This document shows positions 44,195-53,362 of a DNA stretch of 64,000 nt, one piece after another. Positions within the stretch are counted from its first letter, which is position 1. Each line of letters begins with the position of its first letter. Source of the stretch: Candidatus Obscuribacterales bacterium (lineage in GTDB: Bacteria; Cyanobacteriota; Vampirovibrionia; Obscuribacterales; Obscuribacteraceae). A program made the translations under genes and the position numbers. Below the pieces are notes generated by a model, which saw nothing but the letters and a program-made list of their open reading frames with translations, was not told the origin of the DNA and did no database searches. The stretch lies in NCBI GenBank assembly GCA_019746975.1, contig JAIERK010000021.1:53239-117238 (forward strand). The letters are read 5' to 3'.

Positions 44195-44899
44195 CTATTC
44201 AAAGATGTAGCCAGCACCGTAAATGGTCTTGATCGAACATTCCGATTCTTCGTCGAAGACCTTGCCTCTTAATCGCGTGATGCAAACTCGCACCGTATGT
44301 GGTGACGAGCTGCTGTCCGAATGCCAAACACGATCGAGAAGTTCTTCGGGAGAAAAGACTATACCCTTGTTACGCACGAAGAACTCCAACACTGAATACT
44401 CCAGCGCGGTCAACTCAATCTCTTTGCCTTTCCGGGTCACCTTTCTGGATGCCGGTAAGAGCACGAGCTGTCCGACGCGCAGCACGTTGGATGCAGTCCC
44501 ACCAGCTCTCCGCAAGAGCGCCCGAACGCGCGCGCTTAACTCTCTCAAATCTGGTGGCTTTACCATGTAGTCGTCTGCTCCGGAATCCAGACCAATCTCT
44601 TTCAACTCTGACTGATTCTGTCCTGTTAAGAACAACAAGGGCGCACTCCCGCCTGAATGCCTGTACAACCGACAAATAGCAATACCGTCAGTATCCGGCA
44701 AATTCAAATCGAGAATGACACAATCGTATGTGTACGTGGACAGCCACTCCAGAGCCTCTGTACCTGTGACCACATGATCTACTACATGACCTTCATGCAC
44801 CAGCCATTTGATCAGGTCCGGCGCAAAAGTAACATCATCTTCTACCAGCAGGATTTTACTCAATGCGTCACCAGGTAAAGTCCAATTTTGACTTATCAT
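44195..44899 (-). CDS. OmpR-family response regulator
   Basis: 234 residues. The receiver domain has KILLVEDDVTF (acidic pair), phospho-acceptor Asp64 in CVILDLNLPDTDG, Thr92 in LLFLTGQ and Lys114 in YMVKPP. The winged-helix output domain runs from about 135 (KEIELTALEYSVLEFFVRN; DSSSSPHTVRVCITRLRGKV; IKTIYGAGYIFE). It is the first gene of an operon with the two sister sensor kinases, so it should receive phosphate from kinase A's His274. Target genes are unknown; the divergent HEAT-repeat gene is a candidate. Confidence 0.93.
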   Translation of the reverse strand: MISQNWTLPGDALSKILLVEDDVTFAPDLIKWLVHEGHVVDHVVTGTEALEWLSTYTYDCVILDLNLPDTDGIAICRLYRHSGGSAPLLFLTGQNQSELKEIGLDSGADDYMVKPPDLRELSARVRALLRRAGGTASNVLRVGQLVLLPASRKVTRKGKEIELTALEYSVLEFFVRNKGIVFSPEELLDRVWHSDSSSSPHTVRVCITRLRGKVFDEESECSIKTIYGAGYIFE

Positions 44900-45149
44900 T
44901 TCTAATCCGCCTTAACTTTATACCTGTTGATCGTGACAATCAAATCATTTGTCTTTATAGGGCTTTGGAGCGCTGGATAGCACTTCGCCGTCAGTCCAGT
45001 CATCCAAGTATCGGGACGGATTATTTCTGAAAGATCACGGTCGAGGCAAAATCGCGCCCGCCGAAATTAATTGCGCTGGTAACTTCGCAGTAATCATCCT
45101 GTCGCAACATGATTGCAATAACTGGGATATTTTTCGCAGGAGTCGCGGC

Positions 45150-46358
45150 ATGGAAGATTATTCATCTATTAATGGCGTATCCGACAAATTGGACAAGGTG
45201 ATTTCTTCGCAACCGGAGCAGCCTTTCAACTGTTTATTCAATGACACTTCGACAAAATTTGATACATCGACCGGTCAAGCTGACGCGGCACCTGTAGGAC
45301 TGTTCAACCAGGTAATGGGAGACTTTCCGCTAAAGACACAAGTCAACGCTCCACTTGAGACTCGTTCTCTACCAGGTAGCGGAGAGCTACCTGTGCGCGA
45401 TAACGCAGGCGGACAGGCTGATGGAGGACAAGCAAGAAAGCTTGTCGACGATCTTGGATCAGAGAATTTCGACGTCAGACAAAAGGCAACAAAAGAATTA
45501 CGCGATATGGGTAGGTTAGCCGTCCCAGCATTAGCAGCGGGTCTGCGCTCGCCGGATTTGGAGGTGCGCAGACGCGCAGAGATCCTTGTCGGTGACAGCC
45601 TTGGGCTGTCCAGGGTGGAGCACCAGCTGTTCGAAGCGAAGTACCAACAACTCATACCGCCGACAGGGACAAAGGAACACATTATGCAGACATTGGCATC
45701 TCACTTCTCACAACACCTCAAAGCCGCTAAGCAGGCGCTCGCCCAGCCCGAACTCAAGGCTCTTCTCAGAGAGTTCGGCGAGCGAAAAGACCTGGACTTT
45801 GTTAGCCAGGCTGACAGGATAAAACGAGCTACCGTTGATTTGCGCCTTGATTACGCATCTTGCTTGCTTAACTACGCACGATATACCAATCCTAATGTGG
45901 ATACTCCGGATTTCTCAGACCCATTTGCTCTAGAAGCGCTTCACGCGCTCGCCACCGCACTCCACGAAGATCCTAGTCTTCAGGAGAGCAGGCGATTTAG
46001 AAAACTCTGTGCCTTCGTAGGTATAGATGATCTGGTCAATCAGAACCTGCACGAGATCTTGAAAGCAGTCGGGAAGCAGCCCCCTCAGCGACTTCCGGTA
46101 GGACCGGTCAAGCCTAGCAACGATGAAGACAAACAGAATGAAAAAAACAAAAAAGAGAATCAACCGACCGATTGTGACTTTCTACATTCCATCGATACCT
46201 TTGCCAAACTGGCATTCGCCCGAATGAAATTGAGTACACTGGCTCCATCTACGATGAGAGACATAGGCAATTATCGAGACAATTACAAACGCTGGGGCAG
46301 GGTTGAGACTGACCCTGACCTGGATAGCACACCATTCCTACGAGCAACCGACTATTGA
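45150..46358 (+). CDS. HEAT-like repeat protein of unknown function
   Basis: 402 residues, no signal peptide. An unstructured N-terminal 95 residues precedes one clear HEAT pair, LVDDLGSENFDVRQKATKEL then LAVPALAAGLRSPDLEVRRR, a form often met in large secreted and regulatory proteins of Planctomycetes and related groups. The remainder is helical. AGGAG precedes the ATG. It is divergent from the response regulator operon with 250 bases between, so shared control is possible. Function unknown. Confidence 0.7.
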   Translation: MEDYSSINGVSDKLDKVISSQPEQPFNCLFNDTSTKFDTSTGQADAAPVGLFNQVMGDFPLKTQVNAPLETRSLPGSGELPVRDNAGGQADGGQARKLVDDLGSENFDVRQKATKELRDMGRLAVPALAAGLRSPDLEVRRRAEILVGDSLGLSRVEHQLFEAKYQQLIPPTGTKEHIMQTLASHFSQHLKAAKQALAQPELKALLREFGERKDLDFVSQADRIKRATVDLRLDYASCLLNYARYTNPNVDTPDFSDPFALEALHALATALHEDPSLQESRRFRKLCAFVGIDDLVNQNLHEILKAVGKQPPQRLPVGPVKPSNDEDKQNEKNKKENQPTDCDFLHSIDTFAKLAFARMKLSTLAPSTMRDIGNYRDNYKRWGRVETDPDLDSTPFLRATDY

Positions 46359-46558
46359 TTCAATCAATCGAGTGATGAATGATCGGGAACCTGAGCCTCT
46401 CACACAGGGGAACACTTGAGGGCGGCACAATGTCGCGTATTCCGGTGTACAATGTCGCGACGCCACTGCTGCGAAGAAGCATTCCGGAAAGGCCGCCGTA
46501 TCGTATCATTGAACTGGCGATGTCGCCGGAATCCGCTCGAGTGGAGCAACACGCTGAA

Positions 46559-47686
46559 TCAAGGGCGTGATTTCTTGGATGGGTTATGAGTTCGCAACCA
46601 TCCTTTGAAATACAAAAATGCCACCACTGCCAATGTCACGACAATCATTAGAATCAACGCGGCCGGATAACCGAAATACCAGTCCAATTCAGGCATGTTC
46701 AAGGGCGAAGTCTTGGAATTGAAATTCATTCCATAGATACCTGCCACCAGAGTTGGTGGTATGAACAGCACAGTGATGATGGTCAAAACTTTCATAACTT
46801 CGTTAAGTCGGTTGCTTGCGCGGGTGTAATGAACTTCCATCAAAGCCGAGCAAACTTCACGATACATCTCGAGCAGATCGATGATTCGCACTGCATGGTC
46901 GTGACAATCACGCAAGTAGAGGCGCGTACTGTCATTGATCAATGGCATCGTGTCACGAATGAGTGAATTTAGCGCCTCTCGCGCCGGCCATATCGAACGC
47001 CGCAAGGAGAGTACATCGCGCCGGATTTGATACATGTCCGACGGAGTATCCTCGTCATAGCTTTCCAATACCGAGTCTTCAATTATGTCAATTCTATCGG
47101 CGAGCGACGTCAGCAGAGGGAAATAGCTGTCCACAACCGCATCGATGATGGCATACATGAGGTAATCAGATTTCTCTTGACGTATTCTGCCTCTGCCCTT
47201 GCGTATTTTCTCGCGCACAGAATCAAGGCAATCCTTTGGCACCTCTCTGAATGTAAGAACGAAGTTCTTCCCGAGAAACAAGCTCAGCTGCTCAGTCTCA
47301 ACTTCATCTCTATCAATTAACATGCGCGTGACCACGAAGAGATGCTCTTCGTACTCTTCCACTTTGGATCGCTGGTGCACATTGACGATGTCGTCGACAA
47401 CTAACTCGTGCAAGCTGAATACCTTGGCAAAATTCTCGATAATCAATCGAGCATCGGGTCCCTGTTCCATCGGATCCACGTTGACCCAGGTGACCGGCCA
47501 GTTGGCAAATAGAACTATCAACTCGCTCAATTCATTGACATCTTTTTCGATGAATCCATCGGGTCCATATGAGATCACATGGATGACCGGCAAGGCTACA
47601 TTGGAGCCCGGTCTGCTCACATCGACGAGCGTCCCCGGCATGTTGAATTCGGCGGTAATCCGCTCATGGCGGCGTCGGGTGGTCAT
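46559..47686 (-). CDS. corA: CorA-family magnesium/cobalt transporter
   Basis: About 375 residues. Soluble N-terminal domain (HELVVDDIVNVHQRSKVEEY; EEHLFVVTRMLIDRDEV), the long stalk helix (DILSL-type DVLSLRRSIWPAREALNSLI), then two C-terminal membrane helices with the pore-mouth YGMNF motif (AGIYGMNFNSKTSPLNMPEL). CorA forms a pentamer that takes up Mg2+. The ATG at 47686 has GAGGAA upstream; a start at 47728 is in frame but not supported. Transcribed alone. Confidence 0.93.
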   Translation of the reverse strand: MTTRRRHERITAEFNMPGTLVDVSRPGSNVALPVIHVISYGPDGFIEKDVNELSELIVLFANWPVTWVNVDPMEQGPDARLIIENFAKVFSLHELVVDDIVNVHQRSKVEEYEEHLFVVTRMLIDRDEVETEQLSLFLGKNFVLTFREVPKDCLDSVREKIRKGRGRIRQEKSDYLMYAIIDAVVDSYFPLLTSLADRIDIIEDSVLESYDEDTPSDMYQIRRDVLSLRRSIWPAREALNSLIRDTMPLINDSTRLYLRDCHDHAVRIIDLLEMYREVCSALMEVHYTRASNRLNEVMKVLTIITVLFIPPTLVAGIYGMNFNSKTSPLNMPELDWYFGYPAALILMIVVTLAVVAFLYFKGWLRTHNPSKKSRP

Positions 47687-47728
47687 GTCAAGGATTCCTC
47701 GTAGGCTCCAGCTTGAATTCGCGCACAT

Positions 47729-48139
47729 GCCGACTCAATTACGAGCCCGGCGACACGTATTGTATCGGAGACCACAAAGCAGGCGCAATGGAAGCGTCGG
47801 TAACATAGAAACTTTTCACTATGGATATAAACCAAGCCGGTAGCGGACAGTTAGCGATCGGCAGGTCGTCATATGCCATCATATTCAGTATCACATTCCC
47901 CAGTTTGAATACCGGCGCATCGATTATTCATCAGCTATACCGCAAGATCAAGTACCGATACAACCCATGTATTGGCGCGCCATGGCACACTCGAGACTTT
48001 CTTCCAGGTTTCAATCTGGGCAGCACCGATGACAGATCGTCACAGAATGTTGCTAAAGCACTCGAACAGAGCGATATGACTACTTAATCTCGCTCGCCTG
48101 TACTATTCTTCTTTGTCCAATTCATAGAACAACAGGAGC
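47729..48139. other. Intergenic region between CorA and OsmC genes
   Basis: Contains an 88-codon plus-strand frame from 47821 (MDINQAGSGQLAIGRSSYAI...) with no ribosome binding site and low-complexity composition. I do not consider it supported. The OsmC ribosome binding site (AGGAG) is at the right end. Confidence 0.35.
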
Positions 48140-48583
48140 ATGATGATGAAACGCAAAGCTTCCGCCGAGTGGCAAAATGGCTTAAAAGACGGCAAGGGAA
48201 CGATCAGCACCGACAGTGGCGTGCTCGAAAAAACGCAATACAGCTTCGGCACACGCTTTGAAGACGGCAAAGGCACAAATCCCGAAGAGCTCATTGCAGC
48301 CGCCCATGCTGGTTGCTTCTCAATGGCACTTTCCGGACAGCTTGGCAATGCCGGTCTCACCGCTGAAAGAATCAACACCACCGCGACAGTCAAGCTTGAA
48401 AAGCTCGACTCTGGTTTTGCAGTAACCGAGATTCATCTCGATGTTGCCGCCAGAATCCCCGGCGCCACCGAAGAGCAGTTCAACACCGCTGCCGACAACG
48501 CCAAAACAGGCTGCCCAATATCGAAACTATTCAATGCAAAAATTACGATGGATGCTCGGTTGGAAGCAACTGCCAAGGCCTAA
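48140..48583 (+). CDS. OsmC/Ohr-family peroxiredoxin
   Basis: 147 residues. The two catalytic cysteines are in EELIAAAHAGCFSMALSGQL and NAKTGCPISKLFNAKITM, the standard spacing of OsmC-type hydroperoxide reductases. OsmC (TGCPISK variant) rather than Ohr (VCPYS) is indicated by the second block. It reduces organic hydroperoxides in the cytoplasm. AGGAG is seven bases before a run of three ATGs. It is followed by a strong terminator, so it is monocistronic. Confidence 0.93.
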   Translation: MMMKRKASAEWQNGLKDGKGTISTDSGVLEKTQYSFGTRFEDGKGTNPEELIAAAHAGCFSMALSGQLGNAGLTAERINTTATVKLEKLDSGFAVTEIHLDVAARIPGATEEQFNTAADNAKTGCPISKLFNAKITMDARLEATAKA

Positions 48584-48599
48584 AGCAATCAAATGAACA

Positions 48600-48637
48600 A
48601 AAAAAAGAGCGTTTCTGACGAGGCACGCTCTTTTTTT
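48600..48637 (+). terminator. Rho-independent terminator after the OsmC gene
   Basis: AAAAAAAGAGCGT (48600-48612) pairs with ACGCTCTTTTTTT (48625-48637) around a 12-base loop, and the T-run sits in the right arm. The A-run makes it usable in both directions. Confidence 0.8.
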
Positions 48638-48829
48638 GCGTATATGAACTGTCACCGAGGATTTCCAGCCGCAAGAGTAACAATCGACGGAAGAGGGAGT
48701 TCTGACATGGAGCTGATTCGCTACCGAAGTTTGTTGTTTCTGACATGCTCTCTCTCCCATGATTTGCGACGCTTCGCTTATGCTGTCAGCCTGATGCCTG
48801 AGCTCGATTGCGTCATTCGGTGTGGTCCG

Positions 48830-48866
48830 AGCGATGGTGAGACGCGAGCAGGGTCTCACCATCGCT
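48830..48866. repeat. Perfect 14-bp inverted repeat, 9-base loop
   Basis: AGCGATGGTGAGAC (48830-48843) and GTCTCACCATCGCT (48853-48866) with no T-run on either side. Not a typical terminator; it may be part of a structured RNA or a protein-binding site. Confidence 0.5.
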
Positions 48867-48994
48867 GGTCTCCCAGTGAAACTTCGTTACCATGCCGTTT
48901 TCAATGATGCTATAAAAGCGAGTCATATTTTAGACGTCCCATGCTTCGAACTTATTTAGAGATCCTTATCGGTGCAAACCTGAAGAAAGCTCGT

Positions 48995-49025
48995 TGCATG
49001 CATGCATGCATGCATGCATGCATGC
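48995..49025. repeat. TGCA tetranucleotide microsatellite
   Basis: Nearly eight consecutive TGCA units (31 bp) in non-coding DNA. A palindromic simple repeat, prone to slippage. Confidence 0.85.
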
Positions 49026-49152
49026 TGTTGGATGGTACTACTGACTTAGCACATCCATGCACAAGCCATTCCAGAAGCATCTTGCCTGACGGCAAAAAAG
49101 ACATCGGGGCGCATAACCGCACCCCGACAAATTCGCCAATCCCACGATCACA

Positions 49153-49836
49153 TTACGACGTGGGTACCCCCCACACATTTTCTAAATCCATCATCTCTTT
49201 TTTGAGCTGATTTTTCGTACGCTTATCAGGACAGGAGGAAGCTTCCGACGACAGTCGCCACCACTTGCGGTGAGCGATACGAGTCGACTTTTCAGCTTCA
49301 TCAGCACAAATATCACAGATTCGATCGAGGAATTCTCTTGCGATCTGAGCTTCCTCGCTGGAGTCGGTGGCTTTCGCATCGCGATAGGACTCGAAGTCGG
49401 AAGAATCGATTGCATTGCGCCCGTCTGCCCAGGACCATCTCAGGCTCAATACAATAGCCGGATGCACTTTCTTGATGTCCTCGCGGGCAACATCGGATTT
49501 TCGATTGGATCGTTTTGGAAAAAATTCGATTAGGCCATCGTCGGGCCAATCACCCTGCGGCTCGAACGCTTCAGTCCCGTCAGCCTGATAGACAAGGAAG
49601 TGCCCGGGAAAGCTGCTGACAAGAACATCGAAAAGATCAGTCCTTATTCGCGCCCACTTGTCGCGCGACAGGTGCTTACTGAGAGCGCTGGCGGAGCTGC
49701 TGAACGCGAGATCTATAGTGGCAATCGAATTGCATAACTTATTCTGACTGGGCTCGGCACAGCCGTAACGAAGCTCTCGCCAATACTGGCTGACCTCGCT
49801 CAGAATCATTGAATTTCGCCGCTCCAGGCTTCCCAT
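49153..49836 (-). CDS. Hypothetical cytoplasmic protein
   Basis: 227 residues. Helical N-terminus (SMILSEVSQYWRELRYGCAE; CNSIATIDLAFSSSASALSK), an alpha/beta middle (TDLFDVLVSSFPGHFLVYQA) and a Cys/Trp C-terminal region (SLRWSWADGRNAIDS; RTKNQLKKEMMDLENVWG). AGGAGA supports the ATG at 49836. No signal peptide and no family I can name. It lies downstream of, and in the same direction as, the molybdopterin oxidoreductase pair but more than 400 bases away. Confidence 0.55.
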   Translation of the reverse strand: MGSLERRNSMILSEVSQYWRELRYGCAEPSQNKLCNSIATIDLAFSSSASALSKHLSRDKWARIRTDLFDVLVSSFPGHFLVYQADGTEAFEPQGDWPDDGLIEFFPKRSNRKSDVAREDIKKVHPAIVLSLRWSWADGRNAIDSSDFESYRDAKATDSSEEAQIAREFLDRICDICADEAEKSTRIAHRKWWRLSSEASSCPDKRTKNQLKKEMMDLENVWGVPTS

Positions 49837-50269
49837 AACCAGGTCTCCTTTGGTCCTTCCGCATTCCTATATTCCACGTTTAATCAAAAAAAATGCATCC
49901 GGGCACCAAATGGTCGACGCATTCATTCAATTCGAATCTCTTTTAATCGAACGGAAAACCAAGACAGCAGGCGATTACGGACTGAATCTATTCGCTGTTA
50001 CCGAAGTCAAGGTTGAGTCGTTGCGTCAGCCAATAAAATCTTCGCGGCTGGGGGCGTGCCGAAACGTGCGCTTGTGCCCGCCGCTAGGTTCAAAATACAT
50101 GTCTCTTGATCGCGGACTTGAACTCGATTAAACATGCTCTATGCCGGCGAGACGCCGGCGGTCCCAGTGGCTGCGCATTTGAACTATGGTCTGCATCCGA
50201 GATGCTCCACCACAGTCGCTGGTGCCCGCAAAAGCCCAATTACAGCGACGCTTGGTGGAACGTCTATGG
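49837..50269. other. Intergenic region with REP-like palindrome
   Basis: Low coding potential on both strands. It contains the GCCGGCG/CGCCGGC palindrome at 50143-50159. I see no RNA gene. Confidence 0.4.
50143..50159. repeat. REP-like GC-rich palindrome
   Basis: GCCGGCG-AGA-CGCCGGC, perfect 7-bp arms and a 3-base loop, just past the end of the molybdopterin oxidoreductase gene. Similar phrases (CGCCGGCGTCTCGCCGGC) recur as dispersed elements in some Planctomycetes and Acidobacteria genomes; copy number here cannot be judged. Confidence 0.4.
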
Positions 50270-53200
50270 TTAAACCTTATAGGCTTTCGTGCTCGGTCGA
50301 AGCGGGCGAAGCAGCCACCACGGTCGGCGCATACCATCCGGTCCCGGTGCCGGCCGGGTGATCTTCATCCAGCGTTTGTACACCTCATGAGCTTTGTTGG
50401 TATCGGTGAAAACATCGCCGTATTGGTCGCCTTCTTTGGCTTTCAGGACGCGCACTTTCTGGTGCCAACAGTGCATGCCGGAAATCGGATCGGGCTGAAC
50501 CGGGAATGTGAGATTCTGGTGCACTCCGGCATCGTTCCACCAGACGCGCATACTATCCGGATCGCTCGACTGGAATGGTGAGACTCCGCGTTTTTGACGC
50601 AGCAAGTACTGCCCCGGAGATTTTTCGATCATATCAACGAGACTTGACGACCAGCGGTCGGTTCCTTGATCCTCACCGAGGCGCCACCTCCCCATATGAT
50701 GAGAGCACGCCACTATGCTTGGCGCGATACTCTCAGTCACCCAGGTTCTGGTCACGAAGTAACCGATCTCTGTTTCGATCCTGACATTGTCCCCGGTCGT
50801 CAGACCATGCTTCTTAGCGTCGTCGGGATTGATCCAGAGCGGATTCGAATGCGCGATTTCATTGAGCCACTTGGCGTTGCCTGTGCGGGTATGAACTAGT
50901 ACCGGCAGTCTGAATGTGGGAATCAGACAGTAATCGAACTTTTCATGCTGAGCGCCGCCTTCGTCGATGCTGCTCAAGATGCCTGCTTTTTCAACATGGC
51001 TGCGAGTGATGCTCGGCGCCGCGTATTCCGGCCAGCCCCAATCGGAAAGGGTACTCGAATAGATTTCCAGTTTTCCTGATGGAGTAGGAAATCCTCTCCG
51101 CGGGATTCCATCGACTTTCACCCCGATGAGTTTGCGGCCCTCTTCATCGCCTGGCTGGGGAACAGGCACTATGTTGATCGCTTTGAGCTTCGACCGATCC
51201 TTGTAAATCAACCCGGTCGTTTCGTCGGTAACCGAGTCTTCCAACTCTTCTTTCGTGAGCTCGTCTTCATGGATTTGATAAACCGAGTTTTGCACTTCGA
51301 AAGCGCCGAATCGACGCATGTACTCGAGCGGTTTCATCCCTTTGGCCTCAGCGGCTTCATTCAAACCGGGCACGCTATTCTCGAATATCCATTGATAGTA
51401 TTCGTCGACCGATACTTTCTCACCGGGCCGATATGGTGATTCGAAATGCTTGCGAATTCCGAGCGATCCATCAGGATCGATGCGCCAGGAGAGTTCGATC
51501 CAGAATTCGTTTTCTTCCCAAACGTCACCGGGATTGCTACCGAGTGTGGTACCAGACGGTCCCCCCATTCTTTCCTTAGCAACTTTTCTGACCGGCTGGC
51601 GAAAACCAATCCAGGTCGCAGCCTGTGTTTCATAACTATGCAAGTCGTGCCTTTCGGGACCCAGTCCCATAGGCAGAATATAGTCAGCAAACCAGGCTGT
51701 TTCATTCCAAACTGGAGTAAGTGCGCAGTGAACACCAACCTTCGATTCGTCTTTCAAGACATCGATCCAGCTCATTCCATCAGGATTTGTCCAGACCGGG
51801 TTATAGACACGGGTAAAGTAGACATCGAGCGTATTCCGTCCTTCCTTCAAAAGATGCGGAAGTAAAAAACTCATCTCGAAAAATGCTAGAGGGAACTCCT
51901 TGGGCCAGGTCACTTCGTTCCAATGCTCAGGATGCACAGGCATAGTCATCGGCTTAGGCACGAATTTATTCCAGGCGTTCGGCGAGGTACCGCCAGGCGT
52001 GGCAATCGATCCCGTCAAGACGTTGAGGAAAAACAGACACCGTGCTGTTTGCCAACCGCCAAGGTTACCCGCGCAAGATGCGCGCCAGGTATGAGTCGAA
52101 AATGCGGTGCCGGCGCGCGCAATTTCATCGGCGATGTCATAGATTGCCTGCGCTTTGACCCCTGACTCTTGGGCTGCAAACTCAGGAGTGTATTTGCTGT
52201 ACATGTCTTCGAGAGTGACGAGGAAGTTGCCGAAAGTCGGGGACTTATCAGGGGCATAGACCTTGAGATACTCTTCCCAATTGACCCAACGCCGGACGAA
52301 ATCTTTGTTTATTCTCCGAGTTTTTATCAACTGATATGCGATAGCTAGAAGCATCGCTGGCTCACCACCTGGGTAGCAGGGAAGCCAATAGTCAGCATGC
52401 GAAGCTGTGTTTGAAAGGCGCGGATCAACCACTGCGATTTTCGCGCCCTTCATCTTTGCTTCGATGATGCGCTGTGCATGAGGATTGAAGTAGTGTCCCG
52501 ATTCGAGGTGAGCGCTGATAAGCAAGATGAATTTCGCGTTGGCATGGTCCGGACTCGGACGATCGATACCCATCCAGAATGCGTAACCGGCACGTGCACT
52601 GGACGAGCAAATGTTCGTGTGGCTGTTGTGTCCGTCCACACCCCACGCGGCAAGAACCCGCTCGGTAAAGCCGTCTTCTCCGGGTCGCCCGACGTGATAC
52701 ATCACCTGGTCGCGGCGCCCTTCTTTTATAGCTTCTCTAATGCGTGACGCGAGCAAGTCAACGACTTCGTCCCAGCTCACTCGCTCCCACTGCCCGCTGC
52801 CTCGCGGTCCCTTCCGTTTCATCGGATATAGAACTCTTTCAGGATCCTGAACCTGATTAATGGTGGCAGGACCTTTGGCGCAGTTGCGCCCGCGCGAGCC
52901 AGGATGCTCAGGATTGCCCTCGAATTTGCGAACCTCAAGAGTTTTCTTATCGACGTAAGCGAGCAATCCACAGGCGGCTTCGCAATTGAAGCAGACGGTA
53001 GGCACCAGCATATACTCTCTAGCGACCTTCTTCGGCCACGCTTTCGGGTCCCACTCGGTCCAGTGGTCCCACTTCTCCATGGGAGGAAACAGTGCGAGTT
53101 CTCCCACTCGTCGAGAACCAGGTGCGCTCGTTGCTTTCGATAAATCAGCACGCACATCGCCAACCTTCAAGTGCGTGTCCATGGTCGCACCATCATGTTG

Positions 53201-53341
53201 ACAGTTCTTGCAGGCGACACCATTAGTGGTGCCGGTCTGTTGCTTGCGAGCCTCATCCAGATCTTTTACAAATCGCCATCTCGCAGCCAGCCGCTTGAGC
53301 CAGGAGCCGAACGTCTTTGGTCTTTGATTGGCAGAGGTCAT
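50270..53341 (-). CDS. Molybdopterin (bis-MGD) oxidoreductase, catalytic subunit of unknown substrate
   Basis: 1023 residues. After an N-terminal extension of about 115 residues (with CKNCQHDG) comes the 4Fe-4S motif PTVCFNCEAACGLLAYVDKK with RGRNCAKGPATI, then the molybdopterin blocks VMYHVGRPGEDGFTERV, HTNICSSSARAGYAFWMG, KFILLISAHLESGHYFNPHA and KIAVVDPRLSNTASHADYWL. The C-terminal dinucleotide-binding domain is complete (IAHSNPLWINPDDAKKHGL; VVACSHHMGRWRLGED). No Tat signal, so the active site faces the cytoplasm. It is 21 bases after the ferredoxin/NrfD subunit, together forming a membrane oxidoreductase of the Psr/Phs/Nrf class. Substrate (polysulfide, thiosulfate, formate-like or other) cannot be fixed from sequence. 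Confidence 0.88.
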   Translation of the reverse strand: MTSANQRPKTFGSWLKRLAARWRFVKDLDEARKQQTGTTNGVACKNCQHDGATMDTHLKVGDVRADLSKATSAPGSRRVGELALFPPMEKWDHWTEWDPKAWPKKVAREYMLVPTVCFNCEAACGLLAYVDKKTLEVRKFEGNPEHPGSRGRNCAKGPATINQVQDPERVLYPMKRKGPRGSGQWERVSWDEVVDLLASRIREAIKEGRRDQVMYHVGRPGEDGFTERVLAAWGVDGHNSHTNICSSSARAGYAFWMGIDRPSPDHANAKFILLISAHLESGHYFNPHAQRIIEAKMKGAKIAVVDPRLSNTASHADYWLPCYPGGEPAMLLAIAYQLIKTRRINKDFVRRWVNWEEYLKVYAPDKSPTFGNFLVTLEDMYSKYTPEFAAQESGVKAQAIYDIADEIARAGTAFSTHTWRASCAGNLGGWQTARCLFFLNVLTGSIATPGGTSPNAWNKFVPKPMTMPVHPEHWNEVTWPKEFPLAFFEMSFLLPHLLKEGRNTLDVYFTRVYNPVWTNPDGMSWIDVLKDESKVGVHCALTPVWNETAWFADYILPMGLGPERHDLHSYETQAATWIGFRQPVRKVAKERMGGPSGTTLGSNPGDVWEENEFWIELSWRIDPDGSLGIRKHFESPYRPGEKVSVDEYYQWIFENSVPGLNEAAEAKGMKPLEYMRRFGAFEVQNSVYQIHEDELTKEELEDSVTDETTGLIYKDRSKLKAINIVPVPQPGDEEGRKLIGVKVDGIPRRGFPTPSGKLEIYSSTLSDWGWPEYAAPSITRSHVEKAGILSSIDEGGAQHEKFDYCLIPTFRLPVLVHTRTGNAKWLNEIAHSNPLWINPDDAKKHGLTTGDNVRIETEIGYFVTRTWVTESIAPSIVACSHHMGRWRLGEDQGTDRWSSSLVDMIEKSPGQYLLRQKRGVSPFQSSDPDSMRVWWNDAGVHQNLTFPVQPDPISGMHCWHQKVRVLKAKEGDQYGDVFTDTNKAHEVYKRWMKITRPAPGPDGMRRPWWLLRPLRPSTKAYKV

Positions 53342-53362
53342 TTTGTGTTACCTGCTGGAGTT

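Larger units (their letters stand above)
48638..49152. other. Non-coding stretch with a hairpin and a TGCA microsatellite
   Basis: No open frame has a ribosome binding site or protein-like composition. It holds a perfect 14-bp hairpin (48830-48866) and a run of TGCA units (48995-49025), described separately. Confidence 0.45.

Noticed and set aside
46379..46570. A 63-codon plus-strand frame after the HEAT-repeat gene.
   Set aside because: It overlaps the end of the CorA gene, has no ribosome binding site, and its composition is not protein-like.
47821..48087. An 88-codon frame between the CorA and OsmC genes.
   Set aside because: No ribosome binding site and no recognisable structure; length is within chance for this base composition.
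48593..48907. A 104-codon frame after the OsmC gene.
   Set aside because: It begins inside the rho-independent terminator and includes a perfect hairpin; translation is implausible.
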